The notes: generated by a model from the sequence alone, not told the origin. A DNA stretch of 64,000 nucleotides from Paraburkholderia ginsengisoli NBRC 100965 (GCF_000739735.1 NZ_BBJF01000005.1:1-64000); one strand, 5' to 3'. Positions 24,477 through 33,836 are shown, counted from the first letter of the stretch. Numbers and translations are program-made.

Positions 24477-25895
24477 ATGCTTCAAATCAATAGTGGGCGC
24501 AGCCCGTTCCAGGAACAGACCCGGCTATCGGGCAATCAGCGACTACTGCTGGGGCTGGTCGGCGTCGGCAGCATGCTGGAGTTCTGGGACGCTTATCTGA
24601 TCGGCTTCATCATGGCGTATCTGATCAAGCCGTGGGGACTGACGTACGGGATCATGGGCGCGGTGCTGTTGTCGTCGGGCGCAGGCGCGATCGTCGGCGG
24701 TGTCGTGTGGGGCAGCATGGCGGATCGCTTCGGCCGCAAACCGGTGTTCGTGATTTCGCTGCTGCTGCTCGCGGCGGCCAGCGTGGGCCTCGCATTCACG
24801 CCGGAGCACGGCTGGATTTACATGGCCGCGTTGCGTGTCGTGATCGGCTTCTGCACGGCGGGCTACTTCATCCAGATCGCGCTGGTGCACGAGTTCACGC
24901 CGCCGCGGCGGCGCGGCATGCTGACCGGCATCGTCTCCGCGATCACAACAGGCGGTCTGTTGCTCGGCGCGTTCAGCGGCGCATACGTGATTCCGGCAAT
25001 CGGCTGGCGCTGGACCTTCGCGTTGGGCGCGGCGCCCGCGGTGATCGCGTTGATCGGCGCCGCGTATATCCCGGAGTCGCCGCGGTGGCTCAGCCTGCAA
25101 GGGCGCGAGAAGGACGCGCGCCGCTCGATTGCCTGGGCGCTCGGCAGCGCGTCGTTCGAAGATCAGATCGATGCGCCGCAACCGGTGCCGTCGAAAGGTT
25201 GGTTCGAGTTGCTGCGTTGTCCACGCAGCGTGATCACGGCGACGTTGATCAACATCGGATTGATCGCCGGCTACTACGGCATCGTGTTGTGGGCGCCGAC
25301 GCTGCTCGCGCAGATCCAGCAGTTCTCGCCCGCAACCGCGGCAAAAACGATGATCGGCTTCAGCCTGCTCGGCATGCTCGCGCGACTCTCGGCCGCGTCG
25401 CTCGCGGACCGCATCGGCCGTCGCAAGACGGGTGGCTACTTTGCGATCGCGGCAGCCGCCGCGTTGCTGGCGGCGGGGTATATCGGGCATGGCGATCTGC
25501 TGACGCCATCGCTCTTCTGGGCGCCGTTGCTGCTCGCATTCATCTTCGCCGACGGCAGCTTTGCGGTTTGCGCCGCGTATTCGACGGAAATCTGGCCGTC
25601 GCGCTTGCGCGGCACCGGCTCCGGCTACGCGGGGCTCACCGGCTCGATCGGCAAGATTCTCGGGCCGCTCGGTCTCGCGATGACCGCGGGCTCCAGCAAT
25701 GTCGTGATGCCGTCGGCGACCGTCAACGTGATCGTCCCCGCGTTTCAGTTCCTCGCGTTCTGCCTGCTGGTGTGCGGCCTCACGTATCTGACCATCGGCA
25801 TCGAAGCGCGCGGCAAAGCGCTTGAATCGATGGACAACGCCAGCGACGAGTCGCGCGCAACGAGCCCGGCTCCCGAGTACAGCAAAAACGGATGA
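24477..25895 (+). CDS. MFS transporter, aromatic acid:proton symporter-like
   Basis: A 472-residue inner-membrane permease with 12 hydrophobic segments. Motif A is GSMADRFGRKP between TM2 and TM3 and is repeated in the second half as SLADRIGRRKTGG; a WDAYLIGFIM motif in TM1 carries the Asp typical of the sialate/aromatic-acid symporter group. ATG at 24477 was chosen over one 18 bases earlier because GGAG lies at the right distance. The 16 bases GGAGACAACCATGCTT at its start are identical to those of the second MFS gene at 27665. It probably imports the substrate of the cluster. Confidence 0.88.
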   Translation: MLQINSGRSPFQEQTRLSGNQRLLLGLVGVGSMLEFWDAYLIGFIMAYLIKPWGLTYGIMGAVLLSSGAGAIVGGVVWGSMADRFGRKPVFVISLLLLAAASVGLAFTPEHGWIYMAALRVVIGFCTAGYFIQIALVHEFTPPRRRGMLTGIVSAITTGGLLLGAFSGAYVIPAIGWRWTFALGAAPAVIALIGAAYIPESPRWLSLQGREKDARRSIAWALGSASFEDQIDAPQPVPSKGWFELLRCPRSVITATLINIGLIAGYYGIVLWAPTLLAQIQQFSPATAAKTMIGFSLLGMLARLSAASLADRIGRRKTGGYFAIAAAAALLAAGYIGHGDLLTPSLFWAPLLLAFIFADGSFAVCAAYSTEIWPSRLRGTGSGYAGLTGSIGKILGPLGLAMTAGSSNVVMPSATVNVIVPAFQFLAFCLLVCGLTYLTIGIEARGKALESMDNASDESRATSPAPEYSKNG

Positions 25896-26019
25896 CCCCG
25901 GCAGTTTTTCGATTGGGCCTGCAAAGCGCAAGCCCATAGACTGGCTTCACCGGTCGAAGCGAACAGAGCAAAGCACGCAAACACCACTACGCAGAACAGA
26001 ACGGAGACGAGAGGAACAG

Positions 26020-26739
26020 ATGAAGAAATTGCGTGTAGGGATGATTGTCCCGTCGTTGAACACCATCGCCGAAGACGACTTCCGCAGCTATTGCCCGGAC
26101 GACGTGGCGTATCACGTGCACCGCATTCGTCTGCGCAAGGATTCAGGGCGCGTGACGATGGACAGCCTCACGCGCGCCTACCTCGAAGCGACCGACGAGG
26201 CCGGTTATCTGAAAGACCTGTCGCCCGATGCGATCGCGTTCAACTGTACGGGCGCGAGCGTCGCCAACGGCAAGGACTGCGACGCCCGGCTCGCGCAGCG
26301 CATGTCGGAAGCGCTGCACATCCCCTCGACCAACACGATGGTCGCGATCAAGCAGGCGCTCAACGCGCTGAACGCCGACGCGATTCTGCACGTATGCCCG
26401 TTCAGCGACGAATTCTCGCGCGTCGAACGGCAGTCGCTGCTCGACTCGGGGTTCAACGTATTGCGCACGGTCTCGCTGGGTTTCACCGATGCGAAAGCTG
26501 CCGCGCAGATGGAGCCGGCCGAGATCGCGCGAGTGGTGCGTCAGCAGGTCGACGGCGACACGCGCGCGGTGCTGCTGTCGTGCGCGAACGTGCGCGCGTT
26601 CGAAGCCGCCGACGAGCTGGAGCGCGCGCTCGACCTGCCGGTCGTCACGAGCAATCAGGCGATGTTGTGGTCGGTGCTGAACGCGGCGGGCTGGCGCGGC
26701 GAAATCCGTGGTGCGGGCCGGCTGTTTCGCGGCCAGTAA
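26020..26739 (+). CDS. Maleate cis-trans isomerase / Asp-Glu racemase-like protein
   Basis: A 239-residue member of the Asp/Glu racemase superfamily in the maleate isomerase and arylmalonate decarboxylase branch. The opening VGMIVPSLNTIAEDDF is typical (VPSSNT-like). Both active-site cysteines are present: Cys76 in FNCTGAS and Cys188 in LSCANVRAF, which fits an isomerase (maleate isomerase uses two Cys). Maleate to fumarate, or isomerisation of a related cis-dioate from ring cleavage, would feed the TCA cycle. A long 124-base gap with GAGGAACAG just before the ATG separates it from the MFS gene. Confidence 0.82.
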   Translation: MKKLRVGMIVPSLNTIAEDDFRSYCPDDVAYHVHRIRLRKDSGRVTMDSLTRAYLEATDEAGYLKDLSPDAIAFNCTGASVANGKDCDARLAQRMSEALHIPSTNTMVAIKQALNALNADAILHVCPFSDEFSRVERQSLLDSGFNVLRTVSLGFTDAKAAAQMEPAEIARVVRQQVDGDTRAVLLSCANVRAFEAADELERALDLPVVTSNQAMLWSVLNAAGWRGEIRGAGRLFRGQ

Positions 26740-26794
26740 CGCGCAGGGCATCCGCTACCTCAACGACCAACCGACACACTGACGACGAACTTCC

Positions 26795-27598
26795 ATGCCG
26801 ATCGTAGACGCACAAGTCCATGCCTGGTCCAACGGTGTATCGACCGGGCACCATCGACGCACGCCGATCACCGGCGAAGTCCTCAAGGCGGAAATGGCGC
26901 AGGCGGGCGTCGACCGCGCGCTGCTCGTGCCGCCGCTGTGGGACCCGGACGGCAACGCCTATTCACTAGCACTCGCCGAAGCCGAGCCGCAACGTTTCGC
27001 GGTGATGGGCCTGCTCGACAGCCGCCTCGACAATCCTGACCGGCTGTTGCGCACGTGGCGCGAACAACCGGCCATGCGCGGCATCCGTTTTCTGTTCAAC
27101 ACGAAGGAGCGGCTCGCGCCGCTGCTCGACGGCGAGCTGGACGGCCTCTGGCCGATCGCCGAAGAGACCGGCCTCGTGGTTGCGCTGCTGGTGCCGAACG
27201 CGCTGCATATCGTGGACGATCTCGCGCGGCGTCATCCGCAGATGCGGATCATCGTCGATCACCTCGGCGTGCCGCGCGGCGCATCCGGTCCCGGCGCGTT
27301 CGATCATTTGCCCGCGCTGCTGGCGCTCGCGGAGCATCCGAACGTGCATGTGAAGGCGGCCGGCGTCGGCGATTACGCGCTCGACCCGTACCCGTTCCGT
27401 TCACTGGACGGCACGCTGCGCCGCGTATTCGACGCGTTCGGCGCGGAGCGGATCGTGTGGGCGAGCGAACTGTCGAGGTTGCATCATCCGTACCGCCAAT
27501 GTGTGACGCACTTCAGCGAGACCTTGTCGTGGCTCGCGCCCGCGGATCGCGATCTGATCATGGGCGGCAATTTGTGCCGACTGCTTGAGTGGGGATAA
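26795..27598 (+). CDS. Amidohydrolase family protein, LigI/ACMSD-related
   Basis: A 267-residue TIM-barrel amidohydrolase of the 2-pyrone-4,6-dicarboxylate lactonase-related group. The first metal motif reads DAQVHAW (residues 5-11), with Gln in place of the first His, a common variant in this group. Further elements are MRGIRFLFN (about 89-97), IIVDHLGVP (about 149-157, His) and VWASELSRLHHPYRQC near residue 221, where the usual Asp of the GTD motif is Glu. A lactonase or hydrolase step on a ring-cleavage product is likely. It overlaps no neighbour; the second MFS gene starts 76 bases later. Confidence 0.82.
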   Translation: MPIVDAQVHAWSNGVSTGHHRRTPITGEVLKAEMAQAGVDRALLVPPLWDPDGNAYSLALAEAEPQRFAVMGLLDSRLDNPDRLLRTWREQPAMRGIRFLFNTKERLAPLLDGELDGLWPIAEETGLVVALLVPNALHIVDDLARRHPQMRIIVDHLGVPRGASGPGAFDHLPALLALAEHPNVHVKAAGVGDYALDPYPFRSLDGTLRRVFDAFGAERIVWASELSRLHHPYRQCVTHFSETLSWLAPADRDLIMGGNLCRLLEWG

Positions 27599-27674
27599 CG
27601 CTAGTGCGGCGAGCGGGGCTTTATATAGAAGAATAACGAGCACAAAAAATCAGGCGAATTTTCAGGAGACAACC

Positions 27675-28886
27675 ATGCTTTCCCCAGGCAGCTGGCCTTG
27701 CATCATTCTGCTGTACATCTACGGGACCGTCGCGACCTCGCTCGTTACGCAATCCGTTCCCGTCATTGGCGACATCGCAAAGTATTTCAATCTGTCGCAC
27801 GCGAACGCCGGCTGGGTCATCTCCATTCCGTCGCTGATCACCGCAATTGCCGCGTTGTTCGGCGGCTGGCTGGTCGACCGGATCGGCGACAAGCGCGTCA
27901 TTTTCGGCGGCTCGCTGTTTGCGCTGGTCGGCAATCTGGTGGTGGTCGGTGCGCACGATGTGACGACGCTGTTCATCGGCCGCCTGCTGCAAGGCGTCGG
28001 CTATCTGTCGCTGACGGTCGGCGCGGTCACGCTGATCATGCGCACGACGACCGGCTCACGACGCAGCATCGCGCTGGGTCTGTGGACTTCGCATACGGCA
28101 GTCGGCATCGGTCTGACGCTGAGCATCGTCGCGCCGCTCGCACAGCACGGCGAAATGTGGCGCTGGGCGTTCGGCGGCCACGCGATCCTGATGGCGCTGC
28201 TCGCTTGCGCGGTCGTGCTGCTGCCGGCCAAGCAGGCCAATCTGCAAAGCCGCCGGCTGGCCGACATCTGGCTGGTGGTGAAAAGCCCGCGGCCGTATCG
28301 CGTGGCGCTCGCATCGGGCGCCTCCGCGTTCATCCAGACGGGGATCATGGCGGCCCTCACGGTCTATATGTCGCGGCGTTACGCGATTCCGATTCCGGCG
28401 GCGGCAGGCATCGGCACGTTGGCTGAAGTGTTCGTCGCGTGCGCTTGCCTGAGCGTCGGCTATTTGCTGAAAGCGGGCGTGCGCGGCGGGCGGCTCGCGA
28501 TCGTCGGCGGCGTCGTGATGTTGTGCGGCGGTGTCGCACTGTATCTGCCGATGGTCGGGCTGGTCGCGGCAATCGTGGCGGTCTGCGTGTTCTCGCTGGG
28601 GATCGGCACGGTCAACGGCTACATCTGGACGCTGGTGCCGTCGTCGTCACCGAGCGTCGCGAGCCTCGGCGCAACCAGCGGGCTCGTCGCACAGGCCACG
28701 TATCTCGGCGTGCTGCTCGGACCGCCGGCAATCTTTGCGAGCTTCTATGAAGGGGGCTGGACGATTCGCATCGGCCTGGTAGTGGTCGCCGTCGTGTTGC
28801 AACTCGCGCCGATTCTCGGCTGGGGCCGTCCGGAAAGCAACGAGGAACGGCGCCCCGGCTCGGCGCAAGCGCTCGGGCCGAACTGA
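27675..28886 (+). CDS. MFS transporter
   Basis: A 403-residue permease with about 12 membrane segments and motif A as GGWLVDRIGDKRVIF. The first segment (IILLYIYGTVATSLVTQSVPVIGDI) resembles CynX/NimT-like and other short MFS importers. ATG at 27675 follows AGGAGACAACC; an open frame extends further upstream but lacks a ribosome-binding site. It is the second importer of the cluster, and unrelated in detail to the first, so the pathway may take up two substrates or export an intermediate. Confidence 0.85.
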   Translation: MLSPGSWPCIILLYIYGTVATSLVTQSVPVIGDIAKYFNLSHANAGWVISIPSLITAIAALFGGWLVDRIGDKRVIFGGSLFALVGNLVVVGAHDVTTLFIGRLLQGVGYLSLTVGAVTLIMRTTTGSRRSIALGLWTSHTAVGIGLTLSIVAPLAQHGEMWRWAFGGHAILMALLACAVVLLPAKQANLQSRRLADIWLVVKSPRPYRVALASGASAFIQTGIMAALTVYMSRRYAIPIPAAAGIGTLAEVFVACACLSVGYLLKAGVRGGRLAIVGGVVMLCGGVALYLPMVGLVAAIVAVCVFSLGIGTVNGYIWTLVPSSSPSVASLGATSGLVAQATYLGVLLGPPAIFASFYEGGWTIRIGLVVVAVVLQLAPILGWGRPESNEERRPGSAQALGPN

Positions 28887-29134
28887 CTGAACTGAATGAA
28901 CCTGACCGGGGGCACGGGCGCGTAGCCGGTCGCGCGCGCCCGTCCGCGATCGCAGGCGGGGAACGAAAAGCGGTGACGGCAACGCGGAAACCATCCGGCA
29001 AAAGCGGCTAGCAGACAGGAAGCATGCACAAAGCAGGCAGGCAACCGGCAGAACGGAACGTGCGAACCGCTCTGTGCTTGACCGAGTAGATTCGGCAATC
29101 AATAACAATTAGCGATACTAATGAAGGAGACATC

Positions 29135-30277
29135 ATGAAGGTTTGGAGGTTGGCACGGAAGACGGCGGGGCGCGCGGGGCTAGTGGCCGTGCTGGGCGCG
29201 GCGGGCATCGGCTGCGCACATGCGCAGAGCAGCGTCACGCTGTACGGGATCATCTCGACCGGGATCGAATACGTGAGCAACGTGAAGGGTTCGCACCTGT
29301 TCGCGCTTGCCAACGGCGGGATGATGCCGCCGCGCTGGGGTTTGCGCGGCGACGAAGATCTCGGCGGCGGCACGCATGCGATCTTCACGCTGGAGAATGG
29401 CTTTTCGATCACCAACGGTGCGATGCTCGGCGGCATGTTCGGACGCCAGGCGTTCGTCGGTCTGAACAACCCGCACTACGGCACGATCACAGCAGGCCGT
29501 CAGTATGAAGAGATGACGAACAGTCTCTGGTGGGCCGAATCCGCGAATCTGTTCGCGGGTTTCGGCGCGCACATCGGCGACAACGACAACATGTTCTTCA
29601 CGAACCGTTTCAACAACTCGGTCCGGTACGTGTCGCCGACGTTCGCCGGACTGACGTTCGCGGGCAGCTTCGCGCTGTCGAACTCGACGCAGTTCTCGAA
29701 CAACAATGGCTTCAGCGGCAGCGTGAACTATGCGAGCGGACCGTTGAAGCTCGGCGCGGCTTTCACACAGTTCAACCGGCGCAGCAACGCGACGCCGTCG
29801 AACCTGACAAGCGGCGCGGTCGACAGCACGGGTTGGGGTTTCAGTTCGCCATTTGTGGTCAGCCCGACCGGCGCGGGCACGGACCAGCAGCGCATTTTCG
29901 GTGTGGGAGCCAGCTACGACTTCGGCTTCGTCAACGTGCTGGCGAGCTATTCAAACGTACTGTTCAACTACTCGGATACGTCGGGGCTGCGGCTGCAAAA
30001 CGGCGAACTCGGTGTGTATAAGCGCTTCACGCCCGCGTGGCTCGTCGGCGTGTCGTACGTGTACACGGCCGGCGATTATTCCGGCGGCCGTTCACCGCAC
30101 TACAACCAGGTGACGCTGGCTACCGATTACCTGCTCTCGAAGCGCACCGATCTGTTCCTCACGGGTATCTATCAGCGCGCGAGCGGCCAGGGCGCGTTTG
30201 CACAGATCTACACGACGACGGCGTCGAGCAGCCATTCGCAAACGCTGGTGCAAGCGGGTATCCGGCATCGTTTCTGA
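29135..30277 (+). CDS. Gram-negative porin
   Basis: A 380-residue outer-membrane porin. The signal peptide is longer than usual (about 30 residues, ending CAHAQSS), and the mature protein begins QSSVTLYGIISTGIEYV. GLRGDEDLGGGTHAIFTLENGF is the conserved first-loop region, and it ends AGIRHRF with terminal Phe. GAAGGAG lies seven bases before the ATG. It is 248 bases past the last catabolic gene on the same strand. Porins of this type often end aromatic-acid gene clusters in Burkholderia, so a role in substrate entry is likely but unproven. Confidence 0.92.
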   Translation: MKVWRLARKTAGRAGLVAVLGAAGIGCAHAQSSVTLYGIISTGIEYVSNVKGSHLFALANGGMMPPRWGLRGDEDLGGGTHAIFTLENGFSITNGAMLGGMFGRQAFVGLNNPHYGTITAGRQYEEMTNSLWWAESANLFAGFGAHIGDNDNMFFTNRFNNSVRYVSPTFAGLTFAGSFALSNSTQFSNNNGFSGSVNYASGPLKLGAAFTQFNRRSNATPSNLTSGAVDSTGWGFSSPFVVSPTGAGTDQQRIFGVGASYDFGFVNVLASYSNVLFNYSDTSGLRLQNGELGVYKRFTPAWLVGVSYVYTAGDYSGGRSPHYNQVTLATDYLLSKRTDLFLTGIYQRASGQGAFAQIYTTTASSSHSQTLVQAGIRHRF

Positions 30278-30334
30278 GCCGGTTGCGTACGAGTGACGAG
30301 GCGGTCGCGGGAGCATAAGGAGAGCCTGAGAACA

Positions 30335-30357
30335 CGCGGCACAGGTGTCGTGCCGCG
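30335..30357. terminator. Hairpin between convergent porin and msrA genes
   Basis: CGCGGCAC at 30335-30342 pairs with GTGCCGCG at 30350-30357 around a seven-base loop. It lies between convergent genes. No T-run follows on either strand, so a terminator role is tentative. Confidence 0.4.
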
Positions 30358-30389
30358 CTGTTCCAGCGACCTGGTTCGCTCCTGCTTTT

Positions 30390-31127
30390 CTAGGCACCCG
30401 TTTTCAGCAGCACCGGGTCGTTGCGATACAACTCGGGGAACATGCGCTTCAGGCCGCTCACCTTCGGCAGATCGTTGATCGCGATATACGGATAGTCGGG
30501 ATGCAGCGCGAGGAAGTTCTGGTGATAGTTCTCCGCCGGATAGAAGCCCTTGAAGTCCTCGACCCGCGTGACGATCGGCCCTGAAAACACATGCGCGTTG
30601 TTCAATTGCGCGATATACGCGGTCGCGACGCCGCGCTGCTGCGCATTGGCGGGGAAAATCGCCGAACGGTATTGCGTGCCGTGGTCGGGGCCCTGGTAGT
30701 TCAACTCGGTGGGATCGTGCGCGACCGAGAAGAAGATTTGCAACAGACGTCCATAGCTGATCTGTGTCGGGTCGTATGTGATCTGCACGGACTCCGCGTG
30801 TCCGGTGTCGCCGTCGCTGACGGTTTCATAGTGCGCGGTGCCGGCCGCGCCGCCCGCATAACCGGCTGCGACCTGCTTCACGCCCCGCACGTGTTCAAAT
30901 ACGCCTTGCACGCCCCAGAAGCAGCCGCCCGCGAACACCGCCGTTTCGCTATGCGTCGCCGCGGGCTGTTCGTCCTGCGCGGGCGGTGGGATTTTCGTAG
31001 CCGCTTCGGCCGAATGCGCGATCCGCTGCGCGGCCAGCACGCTCCCCGCAATGGCGACACAAGCGGCGATTCGCGCGAGGGTCGAGCGTTTGCGCAACGG
31101 TGCCTTAATGACGGATGTCGTGTTCAT
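30390..31127 (-). CDS. msrA: Peptide methionine sulfoxide reductase MsrA, exported
   Basis: A 245-residue MsrA that reduces methionine-S-sulfoxide in proteins. The catalytic motif GGCFWG places Cys69; YAGGAAGTAHYETVSDGDTGHAE and DPTQISYGRLL are the family core, and the tail contains QNFLALHPDYPYI. Residues 1-40 are a hydrophobic signal peptide (RIAACVAIAGSVLAA), so the enzyme acts in the periplasm, unlike cytoplasmic E. coli MsrA. ATG at 31127 has AGGA eight bases upstream. It follows the DipZ-type gene on the same strand with a 56-base gap. Confidence 0.93.
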   Translation of the reverse strand: MNTTSVIKAPLRKRSTLARIAACVAIAGSVLAAQRIAHSAEAATKIPPPAQDEQPAATHSETAVFAGGCFWGVQGVFEHVRGVKQVAAGYAGGAAGTAHYETVSDGDTGHAESVQITYDPTQISYGRLLQIFFSVAHDPTELNYQGPDHGTQYRSAIFPANAQQRGVATAYIAQLNNAHVFSGPIVTRVEDFKGFYPAENYHQNFLALHPDYPYIAINDLPKVSGLKRMFPELYRNDPVLLKTGA

Positions 31128-31183
31128 GATGCCGTTCCTCGAAGAGTCATGGATGGTCGTTGATTGATGACGCACGGCTCGCA

Positions 31184-33034
31184 TCAGCCGAACGTGAACG
31201 CGTAGGCCTGCACGCCCGGATCGAGAAACTCGATCGAGAATGTGTGGTCCTTCACGTCGCCGGTTTGGCGCACGAGCTGGTAAAGGCGCTGTTCGGTGAC
31301 GATGCCGCTGCCGTCGGCGGCGGTGTCCGCGCCGTGGGCCGCCCCGGGCGCCGCGCCATCGACGCTCACCCGAAAGCGCACCGGCTTGCCGTTCGCGCCG
31401 GGGCCGAGCACGAGGTGCAGATCGCGCGCATGAAAGCGATAGACGATGCGCCCGTGCGCCGCCGCGAGGTTCGCGCTCTCGGCGCCGACCGTCCACGCGC
31501 CCGCCAGTCCCCATTCGTTGACGGCGGGCCGTGACGGCGCCGCGTACGTGTGCAGCGTGTCCTGCGCTGCGCCGCCGGGCGACGCGAAATTGTCCGCGCG
31601 CTGATAGCCGACGTAGGTTTCGGGCGATTGCAGATCGGCGTTGTCGGCCGCTGCCTGCACGCCTTGCGCGCTCATCCCCGCGATGCCGAGCGAGACCTTC
31701 GTCGCGTTCGCATGTCCCGCTTCGGCGAGCAGTTGCTGAATCACCTTCTCCGATTCCGCGTAGTCGCCTTCGCCGAAATGGTGGTAGCGGATCTGCCCTT
31801 GCGCATCGACGAAATAGTGCGCGGGCCAGTACTGGTTGTTGAACGCACGCCAGATCGCGTAGTTGTTGTCGATCGCCACCGGGTAGTCGACGCCCAGGTC
31901 GTGCGTGGCCTTCTTCACGTTGTCGATGTTGCGTTCGAACGCGAACTCCGGCGCATGCACGCCGATCACGACGAGCCCCTGATCCTTGTACTTCTGCGCC
32001 CACGCTTTCACGTACGGCAGGGAACGCAGGCAGTTGATGCACGAGTAAGTCCAGAAGTCGACCAGTACGACTTTGCCGCGCAAGGCTTCGGTAGTCAGCG
32101 GCGGCGAATTCAGCCATTGAACCGCGCCGTTCAACGACGGCAGCGCGCCTTCGACGGGCAACGGCGCGGCGTCGGATGCGCTCGAGTTGGCAGTCGTTTT
32201 GGACTCCGCATTGCCATCGGCATTGGCATCGGCCGCCGCGATTGCCGGCGCGTTGGCGCGCATCATCGCGCCGCCGGCATCTGCGGCCACCGGCTGTGTC
32301 CGCGCCGACCCAGGCGAGAGCCGGTCCACCAGCTTCTGTTCGAGACCACCGGTGGCGACCGTCGACACCCGCGCCAGCACGCCGGTGTCGAGACCGAGCG
32401 AGATCGCCACGACGCCGAGCAGCATCGCCGCGCCGATCCCCCGGCGAATCCATTCGCCTGCGCCGAGCGAGCGCTTCATCGCCGTGAACACGCGGCCGCC
32501 GATCAGCAGCGCCACCGCGAGAGACGTCGCCGCGCCCGCCGCATAGGCTACGAGCAGCAGCGTCGTACCGACGCTCGCGCCGCGCAGCGCGGCGCCGGTC
32601 AGCACCAGCCCGAGGATCGGACCGGCGCACGGCGCCCACAGCAAACCGGTCGCGATGCCGAGCAGAAACGACGAGCCTGCGCGAACCTGCTGGCCGTCCG
32701 CCTGCGCGAAGTTCGACAGCCGGTTGCCCGCGCTGACGAACGGGCGCATCAGATGATCGGCGAAACGCGGCAGCAACAGCGTCAGGCCGAACACGGCGAG
32801 CAGCGCGACGGCGAGCCAGCGGCCATACTGATTGGCCTGCGTGACCCAGCCGCCGCCGACCGCCGCGAGCGTCGCGACGAGCGCGAACGTGAGCGCCATG
32901 CCGGCGAGCAGCGGCAGGCCGCTGCGGACGAAGGGCTGATCGGCGCGTGCGAAGACGAACGGCAGCACCGGCAGAATGCACGGACTGAGGATCGTGAGGG
33001 CGCCGCCGAGGTAGGCGAGAACGATGAGTAGCAT
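31184..33034 (-). CDS. dipZ: DipZ-type thiol reductase: CcdA membrane domain fused to thioredoxin domain
   Basis: A 616-residue inner-membrane protein. Residues 1-225 are a CcdA/DsbD-beta domain with the paired membrane cysteines Cys19 (LSPCILP) and Cys135 (LWAPCAGP). A low-complexity linker runs from about 240 to 290. Residues 295-450 are a TlpA/thioredoxin domain with CINC (Cys332, Cys335), and the C-terminal 145 residues form the carbohydrate-binding-like domain known from mycobacterial DipZ. It should carry electrons from cytoplasmic thioredoxin to periplasmic partners. Placed between msrB and msrA, those partners are almost certainly the two sulfoxide reductases. Confidence 0.92.
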   Translation of the reverse strand: MLLIVLAYLGGALTILSPCILPVLPFVFARADQPFVRSGLPLLAGMALTFALVATLAAVGGGWVTQANQYGRWLAVALLAVFGLTLLLPRFADHLMRPFVSAGNRLSNFAQADGQQVRAGSSFLLGIATGLLWAPCAGPILGLVLTGAALRGASVGTTLLLVAYAAGAATSLAVALLIGGRVFTAMKRSLGAGEWIRRGIGAAMLLGVVAISLGLDTGVLARVSTVATGGLEQKLVDRLSPGSARTQPVAADAGGAMMRANAPAIAAADANADGNAESKTTANSSASDAAPLPVEGALPSLNGAVQWLNSPPLTTEALRGKVVLVDFWTYSCINCLRSLPYVKAWAQKYKDQGLVVIGVHAPEFAFERNIDNVKKATHDLGVDYPVAIDNNYAIWRAFNNQYWPAHYFVDAQGQIRYHHFGEGDYAESEKVIQQLLAEAGHANATKVSLGIAGMSAQGVQAAADNADLQSPETYVGYQRADNFASPGGAAQDTLHTYAAPSRPAVNEWGLAGAWTVGAESANLAAAHGRIVYRFHARDLHLVLGPGANGKPVRFRVSVDGAAPGAAHGADTAADGSGIVTEQRLYQLVRQTGDVKDHTFSIEFLDPGVQAYAFTFG

Positions 33035-33080
33035 GGCGATTCCGGACGTGAAAGTGATGGTTCAGCGCGAGCGCGCGGGC

Positions 33081-33605
33081 TCAGGCGGCAGCCGGCGTAA
33101 AGGTCATCGCGACGCCGTTCATGCAGTGGCGCAGCCCGGTCGGTCGCGGACCGTCGTCGAACACATGGCCGAGGTGGCCGCCGCAACGCCGGCAATGCAC
33201 CTCCGTGCGCGACACGCCGAACGAGCGGTCGTCGCGCGTTGCCACCGCGTGATCGAGCGGCGCCCAGAAACTCGGCCAGCCGGTCTGGCTGTCGAACTTC
33301 GTGCGCGACGCGAACAGATCGAGCCGACATCCCGCGCACGCGAACACGCCATTGCGATGCTCGTCGTTCAGCGGACTGCTGTACGGCCGCTCGGTGCCTT
33401 CGTGGCGAAGTACGGCATACTGGGCCGGCGTCAGCGACTGACGCCATTGCGCGTCGGTGCGGGTGATTTCGAAGCCGCCGTCCGGCGTGCCGGCATCACC
33501 GGGGGCGGCGGCGGGCGCGGCGGCCAGCAGCCGCCGGCGGCCCGTGACGGCCAGCGCGGCAAGCGCCGCCGCGCCGGAAAAGAGGAAGCGCCTTCTGCAT
33601 TGCAT
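33081..33605 (-). CDS. msrB: Peptide methionine sulfoxide reductase MsrB, Tat-exported
   Basis: A 174-residue MsrB, specific for methionine-R-sulfoxide. It has the zinc cysteines Cys90/Cys93 and Cys138/Cys141 (CRRCGGHLGHVFDDGP) and catalytic Cys161 in RHCMNGVAM. The N-terminus MQCRRRFLFSGAAALAALAV is a twin-arginine signal. ATG at 33605 follows AGGGG and starts the signal; the frame is open further upstream without one. First gene of the msrB-dipZ-msrA operon. Together the three genes are a split version of Neisseria PilB, where thioredoxin, MsrA and MsrB domains are fused. Confidence 0.92.
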   Translation of the reverse strand: MQCRRRFLFSGAAALAALAVTGRRRLLAAAPAAAPGDAGTPDGGFEITRTDAQWRQSLTPAQYAVLRHEGTERPYSSPLNDEHRNGVFACAGCRLDLFASRTKFDSQTGWPSFWAPLDHAVATRDDRSFGVSRTEVHCRRCGGHLGHVFDDGPRPTGLRHCMNGVAMTFTPAAA

Positions 33606-33836
33606 GATGAGCCCCTTGATGCGCGGTTCGCGCGAGGTTGCTGAAAGTGGCCTCATCGTAGGGCGGCGCCGGTGTCGAAGTCCTCACGAAAAGTTAAATT
33701 AAATGTGATAACTCGCCGACCAAAAATTTTGCACAATAACGCCACGGCTCGCGCCGGCTGAAGCCAGCTTCAGCGTGCGCGCCCAACCTTGCCGTTGCTC
33801 GCTCCTTCACGCTCCTGCAGGCACCCCAAGCTCCCT

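Noticed and set aside
30390..32981. msrA frame continuing upstream as an 863-residue fusion through dipZ
   Set aside because: Upstream of 31127 the frame overlaps dipZ in another frame and reads as Arg/Ala-rich noise. A signal peptide and ribosome-binding site mark the true msrA start.
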